From Cryptomeria japonica (Eukaryota; Streptophyta; Pinopsida; Cupressales; Cupressaceae), in NCBI RefSeq assembly GCF_030272615.1, contig NC_081413.1:446876538-446940537 (forward strand): a stretch of DNA of 64,000 bases, given 5' to 3'. Shown one piece after another: positions 58,301-64,000 of the stretch. The position numbers were made by a program, and so were the translations under genes. How positions within the stretch are numbered: position 1 is the first letter of the stretch; each line of letters opens with the position of its first letter. The notes under the pieces are model-generated. The model made no database searches, had not been told where the DNA came from, and saw only the letters and a list, made by a program, of their open reading frames with translations.

Positions 58301-58766
58301 CGATATGCATATAGAGATATCAATCCACAATTCCTGCAAAAAACAAAGAGGCCGAATTTTTTTGACTCAAAGATGTTGTTCTTGGAGTCCAGATGTTGAA
58401 GGATAGGTGCAGATGGTGATCCAGAGTGAAGAGGTTGAAGGATAGGTGCAGATGATGATCCATGGCGAAGATGTTGATCCGAGACCTACAAAAAATTTCT
58501 ATGAAAACTTTCAACAAACATTTGATTAAAGGGACTTGGTGTCCCATTAGCCATGCCACAATGAAGCTCGTAAAAATTAGGGACAAAGGTTAATTTCATA
58601 TATGAAATAAAAGACCAAGAAAGCAGTCAAATCAAATAACCTCAATACCTATTCATCTCTTCTTCCTCTAATTGAGCTTGAAGTGGACGTGTACCCAAAT
58701 GCTCCACTTGATTTTCTCCTTTGAGATGGTGGATTATGAATTTCTCTTCACTAAAAAACTATATTA
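55369..58766. other. 3.4 kb with no identifiable gene
   Basis: I see no retroelement domain, no long frame on either strand and no similarity to other parts of the window. Short A and T runs occur near 58168-58215. It may be old decayed repeat sequence. Confidence 0.4.
58395..58480 (+). repeat. 39-bp tandem repeat, two units and a partial third
   Basis: GTTGAAGGATAGGTGCAGATG.TGATCCA recurs at 58395 and 58434, with a partial GTTGATCC following. Confidence 0.7.
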
Positions 58767-61186
58767 TGTTGGCATTATTGTCGTTGATGTCAACATATGC
58801 TACAGGGATGCCAAAGAGGATGCAGAGAAACAAGTGTTGTAGGTTGCATAAGTGATCATATTGGGATAACTTAGTCAATCAAGTGTTATGCAAGTGATAT
58901 CTTCTCTAGTGATTTGGTCAGAATAACTAGGTCGTTATTGAGTTGTGTGGAGGAAATTACTATCAGCGTAAGTCAGACCGATGTCGGGTCGTGTGGAGTT
59001 TCTATCATGTTTTTTCAGATTGGGATAGAAATATTGAAAACCAAAGCAGAGCCACACATCAGAAAAGCTGATAAAGGCGGTGTAAGAAGTTTATTTTATG
59101 TCGATACAGTAAACTACTACAACATCATTGTATTGAAATAGCTATGCCAAATAGGAGACCGAGGATTTGTATTAGAGTGGCTATTGAAGGCAGAATGACA
59201 ACTTCCCACTATGTCGATAGACCAAACTATTCTAATAGAGGAAGATGAAAAGAAGACCCCTTAGTAAGTTTATCAGAATAACATATGTCGATGTCAATAT
59301 GTTGAAGGAATGTGGGTATCTAATTTTGGAATACCTATGTCAATGCTTGTTCATGTTGGGTTATTGACATAAGTTTGTATTGATGTGTTAGTGTCTAGCT
59401 ATTAATCTGATATGGTTGGTTGTTCTAATGGGGCTGCGTTTGGGGTAACTTATGCTGATAAGGTGTGTCAACATGGAGATTGTGTTTTGACATAGCTTAT
59501 GGTGATAAGGGAAATCAGAGGTGAGATTCTTATTGGAGTAACATATGTCGATGAAGTTTGTCACCATCAAGTTTGAGTTTCGTAGTACCTATGTCGATAA
59601 AGGGAGGTTGACAATATGTCATTAGAATGACTTATACTATTGTTTCAACATGATTTTCCTATGTTGATAGTTAATGGTAATTTTTATATGCGGTCATCTG
59701 ATCTAGAAGTTCTTGTTAGGGATAACTATGGTGAATAAACACGAGGAAAGAAAAATCTAGTTGACAGAGTAGATCAAGATAAGTGTTTCTTATCAGCTCT
59801 ATATGTGCAACATGTTCATATAACATGAAGGTTAGTCACAGCATGAAGATTAACTAATTTGAGTAGCTCAATTTTCCACATGGAATTTTACTGACCTTGA
59901 CCATCTGATCTGGACAAATAATATGAAGACATGTGGCTCCTTCATGGATAGAACAAATCAGATATGCTGAAGTCGGTTATGGCAGATCTCAGTATGGTAG
60001 TTGACCATCTTGTCTGGGTATGTTGATAGAGGATAGTAATCTCATTAATGGAAAACTTCTTGCAGAGTTTTGATGGGCTTGAGATGACTGACAGAGGTAG
60101 GATCAGATCTATTGAAAAGATCAAGATTGCTAAAAATAGCAACCCAATGCAAAAAGTGAACAAAACAGAGATAGATAAAGGGCATAAAATAGAGAAGGTT
60201 CATTCAATGTAGGTGGTTGATCAAAGGAGGGAAATACAATCTACTATAGAATGTATCCTTGAAGAGCAGATTGAGATTACTAAGTTTAGTAATCTATGTA
60301 TAGAACAACCTAAAGATAGATAAAAACACATTTAATATGAGTGGCTAGTCTTAGATCATACTGAAGGTAGAGAATAAAACCTTATTGATACAAAGAGTTG
60401 TTTGTAGGTAGAGGAAATTTGATGTGATTCGATAGGAGTAGATGAGATAGAGATACAGGTGAAAATAAAGACAAATCCACTAGTTGATAGGTTAGGTGTG
60501 TGAAGTGCTAAAAAGGTGTAGTTGCCAAGTGAAGAGATGATAGTTTAGATAGAGAGAAGGAGAGAGAGAGAGAGAGAAGTTACATAAATAGAGTAGAGAG
60601 GGAAGTTGTAGTAGTAGAAAATTGAGAGGAGAGTAGTCTGAGAAAGGTGAAGTTGAGGCAAAGAGAAGAAGCCAATCAGACAGAGGGAGAAGAAAGAAAC
60701 AAAGGAAGAATACCACTAGGTAGATAGATCCTTTCTGAAAGTATGAAATATTTGTAAGTGTTATACAACACATTTGTAACAAGGTTTTATCATGGAATTG
60801 TAACAACTAAATATTATTGTATTTCTTTGAGTGTGTGCTCAAAGCATGGGTAAGTGCTCCTTTGAGTAGGTGTTCATAAAACTAGGGGTTGGTGCTCCTT
60901 GACTTAGTGCTTAGAATGTCAAGGGTTGGTGCTCCTTGGGTTGGTGCCCTAAAACATATTGTAAAGTGTTATTTATTATGAGGCTAGATTGCAGTGGTAG
61001 ACTCCAGCAACTATTCTCACCGAGGTTTTTCCCACATTGGGTTTTCCTCGTACATCTGGTGTTATGTGATGTGCTCATGTGTGTGTGTGTTTATGTTTTC
61101 ATTACATCCTTAAAATATACACATTGAGCTTAATATTTTGAAATATATCGATTCGCCCCCCTCTTAGTGTCCATTTGTATTCTTTA
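58767..61186 (+). repeat. Element G 5' LTR (copia type)
   Basis: It starts TGTTGGCATTATTGTCGTTGATGTCAAC and ends near 61186 (GCCCCCCTCTTAGTGTCC...TTCTTTA). It is about 2.4 kb long, the same plan as LTRs E and F but clearly diverged. It contains a (GA)n run at 60550-60582, GGTTGGTGCTCCTTG phrases at 60885-60945 and TTTTTCCCACATTGGGTTTTCC at 61026-61047. No partner LTR is in the window. Confidence 0.75.
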
Positions 61187-61188
61187 GT

Positions 61189-61289
61189 TGGTATCAAAGC
61201 CCTAGGTTCCCCTGTAGTAAAATCTTTCTCTAGATTGAGTAGATTATGGTTAGTGAACACAATGCCTAGGTATGAATCCTCATCTTCTA
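61189..61289 (+). other. Element G primer-binding site and leader
   Basis: TGGTATCAAAGC at 61189-61200 is one base from TGGTATCAGAGC. The following leader contains ATG at 61246 but no recognisable gag before E interrupts at 61290. Confidence 0.75.
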
Positions 61290-63761
61290 TGTTGGTATTG
61301 AGTTGTCATTGATGTCAACTGGTATAGAAGGCCTACCGGTATAGGATATGTATGGGAAGCACTATCACGAATTCATAAAGGATGAGATATCTTTGATATC
61401 ACCTTGTGTTGCAGTGCACTGGTAAGGTAAGGGAGATAATGTCATTTAGTAAAATAACCTTTGGAGTCACCAGTATACAAGTCAGTGTTTGACTTGTGTG
61501 TAAGAGATGTACAGGATACCAATATGTTGTGTGGATGTAGAACAATGGGACTCCCACTGGATAAAGATGTAGTCACCATGTGAAGAGATGACTAACAATG
61601 AATGTGCCCACACCAGTTCACATGTGCATGTTTGAAGATATGTTGCACAAATAGGGAAGCCACATGAGTGCATTATAGGATGTAGATGACAAGGATTCAC
61701 TGCCACCTTTAAGTGGTGCTTATCTCCTATTATACAAACTATGCATCTTATTTCTATGAGATAAGGAAGATGAGGTAAAGGTAGGTGTTTGAAGGATCAC
61801 ATTGGATCTACAAGTAAATCAAGGGATGCCTCAAGTGCATGAAATCAAGGATATGCATTGGACCAACATAGAAGGCGTGATAAGCCACCAGGACAGAAAG
61901 ATAAGAGTGAAGAAGTGATGGGTTTGTCACCTTGACAAGTAGATTGAGATAATGTTCGATCTGATGATGATAAAAGGCATAACAACAACTACAGAGAGAG
62001 TGCAACCAGTATGCAAAAGCCTTAGATGGAATCAGTTGAAGGTTGATGAAATGGTGTCATCAGAATGGCTACCGATCAACAATCGGTAACGAAGCAAAGA
62101 GGCTAAGTGATATGCTCCTACCTGATGAGAATGTGCATGCTATGGATAGGCATGTATAGTGATCGGTTAAGGTGTTCCACCAGCAAATCATAAAAGTGAA
62201 AACATGATGGTTAACTAATAAAGTGTGAGACATCAACAGGGTTAGAAAATAGGCAAAAAAGAAGGACCAGTTGACTATTTGGTCGATGATCCTATCTGAA
62301 CCGACATAGAGGTCCAAGATAAAGTGGATGTTGACAAAAGTGCCACGTTGAGTCAAGGTGGTGGACATGCATGCAGTGGTAGATGGAGTGTATACCGACG
62401 AGGTTGTTACAGAGTTGGTTGATATTAATTGTAGACTCCGTAAATCATGGGATGTGTTGCATAGGCATTACAAAGGTGTGAGGCTCAAGGAAGGTTGAAC
62501 AAAGGTGATTGATGGGATGCATCAATTAATGTAGAGTATCTAGGTGGAGAATGAGGTTGGTGATGCAATCTACAAAACCATTTATGGTGATTGATCTTGT
62601 GTCTCACCAATTGACTATCCATGTTTGCTAAACATAAAAAACATATATTGGAAGGCATGTTAATGGCAGTGATGTGCAAATAGTTATCTTTGAGCTCAGA
62701 TTGAATGAGATCTGATTGTATTTGATGTGCCTCATGATCAAAGGAGGAAACCCTAAGGCACGAAGTTTGAATGTTGCTTTTGGCGGGAAAGTATGAATAC
62801 AAATATGCGGGCCAAAGACAGATTTAACGATGCCTCAGAGAGAGATGATGCCAAGTGATGCAAAAGGCTGAATAGAGAAGTAGATGAAGTGTGATATTTG
62901 TAGAGGATCAAAGAGATCAAGTAGAAGGGAGACAACCGGTAAGAGGTTTTAGCAAAGGTTTGCCAGGTGAGGTTAAAGCAACCGACAATTTGCTGAATGA
63001 GAGAGTGTTTCTGCATGTGAGAAAAAGATTAGTAAAGTACTCAATGAGTATCTGAAGAGAGAATGAGTGTGAGAGAGTCTAGGGTTGAATAGTTCAACCA
63101 ACAATAGTGAGGTAACCTATGGTGACCAAACCGGTAGTGAAGAGTTGCAGAAGAGTGTAGACTAGGAAAGAAGGAACCGACAGAAGATAGAACCAGTGGA
63201 GAGAAGTAGAGCTATTGAGAGAAGAGACAACCATAAGAGAGAACTGACAGAGAAGGAGAAGAGGCTGAATTGATAAGGTTGCAATAGGAGATAAAATTAC
63301 AGCAGTGAGAGGGTGAGGAAGATAACGAGCAGTGAACTAGACAAGAGATCCAGTAGTGAGATTTGCAGAAGTGTTACCAAATCCATTTGTAACAAGGTTA
63401 TTAATTTATAAATGATTATGTCTTGTATTCACTGAGTTGTAGCTCGGTGCAGGGGTTGTAGCTCCTTGGGTTGGTGTGCCTTAGGTCAGTTCCCTAAACA
63501 TTCTAATCAAACATTCATTATGAGGATGGATTGGAGCAATAATCTCTAGTAGAATTTCTCACTGAGGTTTTTCCTATCTTGGGTTTTCCTTGTATATGTT
63601 GGTGTTATGTGATGTCCCTTTATGTGTGAATGTATTTGTGATTAGTCTCCTCTCTAGTTGATAAGTCTATATTGAGTTAGATCTAATAAGAAGTATACAC
63701 ACATAGGATAGATTGAGAACCACTGATTCACCCCCCTCTCAATGGTGCATTCTGTCTAACA
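61290..63761 (+). repeat. Element E 5' LTR
   Basis: 2472 bp, TGTTGGTATTGAG...CTGTCTAACA. It is related over its full length to LTR F and at both ends to LTR G. No coding content is seen. Confidence 0.85.
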
Positions 63762-63763
63762 AT

Positions 63764-63774
63764 TGGTATGAGTG
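63764..63774 (+). other. Element E primer-binding site
   Basis: TGGTATGAGTG follows the LTR end by two bases; it matches TGGTATCAGAG with two changes. Confidence 0.7.
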
Positions 63775-63835
63775 AATAGGTTCCCAGTCAGACGAGCTTT
63801 CTCTAGCTTGGGTATATTCTTGGCTTAAGGACAAA

Positions 63836-64000
63836 ATGGTTTCTTTAGTGTCAATCCCTCCTGCTGTATTTGATGGTTCAAACTATTCCATTTGGACTTG
63901 CAGAATGGAAGTCTACTTATCTTCCCTAGGGTTTCATGTATGGATGTCTATTGTAAATGGTTTCCCTAGTAAAGTAAGTCCTCCGATCGATTCATATGTA
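63836..64000 (+). CDS. gag: Element E gag, N-terminal part (runs off window)
   Basis: ATG at 63836 opens 55 codons without a stop up to the last base. The text MVSLVSIPPAVFDGSNYSIW followed by CRMEVYLSSLGFHVWMSIV is the copia gag N-terminus (F-D-G-x-N-Y-x-x-W-x-x-R-M, then a L-x-x-L-x-x-x-x-W helix), which precedes the UBN2 capsid domain. The ATG lies about 70 bases behind the primer site, a normal leader for this group. Gag would form the particle in the cytoplasm. Confidence 0.85.
   Translation, partial: MVSLVSIPPAVFDGSNYSIWTCRMEVYLSSLGFHVWMSIVNGFPSKVSPPIDSYV

Larger units (their letters stand above)
58767..64000 (+). mobile_element. Element G: copia element start, interrupted by element E
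   Basis: LTR, primer site and about 90 bases of leader precede the LTR of E at 61290. The rest of G should lie to the right of E, beyond the window. Confidence 0.65.
61290..64000 (+). mobile_element. Element E: copia element, cut by right edge
   Basis: 5' LTR, primer site and the first 55 codons of an unbroken gag are present. This is the only unbroken retroelement reading frame in the window, but too short to judge intactness. Confidence 0.8.

Noticed and set aside
55369-58766. Host gene between C and G
   Set aside because: No frame over about 90 codons, no splice-compatible chain of conserved segments and no known domain on either strand.
1-64000. tRNA or rRNA genes
   Set aside because: Only short tRNA-complementary primer-binding sites were found; no cloverleaf with A and B boxes and no rRNA-like sequence was recognised.

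Overview
This window is plant nuclear DNA from a large, repeat-rich genome. I see no host gene, tRNA or rRNA. Nearly everything identifiable is LTR retrotransposon, and every coding region is broken by stops or frameshifts, except a short gag start cut by the right edge. The plant call rests on Ty1/copia and Ty3/gypsy (Tat-like and chromovirus-like) protein domains, initiator-Met-type primer-binding sites and an antisense plant mobile domain ORF. A gymnosperm is possible; the sequence alone does not prove it.

Layout. (1) 1-8268: minus-strand Ty3-like element 'A', running off the left edge, with a gag and a long unrecognised extension but no pol. (2) 8427-19389: a copia-type LTR 'F', split by a complete non-autonomous element 'H' (9772-16697, target duplication AAATC) and by a probable solo LTR (17008-18531). 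(3) 19390-55368: an old copia element 'C' with a truncated 5' LTR. Its integrase is split by a Tat-like Ty3 element 'B' (22279-51249, duplication ATAGT/AAAGT). B in turn carries a young chromovirus 'D' (34354-47917, duplication CTCAA, LTRs of 4.3 kb). (4) 55369-58766: no identifiable feature beyond a short tandem repeat. (5) 58767-64000: copia LTR 'G' and its leader, interrupted by copia element 'E' at 61290, whose gag begins at 63836 and leaves the window.

The nest is ordered in time: by eye the LTR pairs differ by roughly 10% in C, 3-4% in B and 1-2% in D, outer to inner. Removing D reconnects, in frame, an antisense plant mobile domain ORF in the 3' part of B. Removing B reconnects the integrase of C. 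The most unusual contents are: H, with a coiled-coil protein carrying five zinc knuckles plus a second unknown ORF and no pol; the antisense mobile-domain ORF in B; the repeated primer-binding-like motifs in A; and an array of five small hairpins in the D LTR whose two arms differ together between LTR copies.
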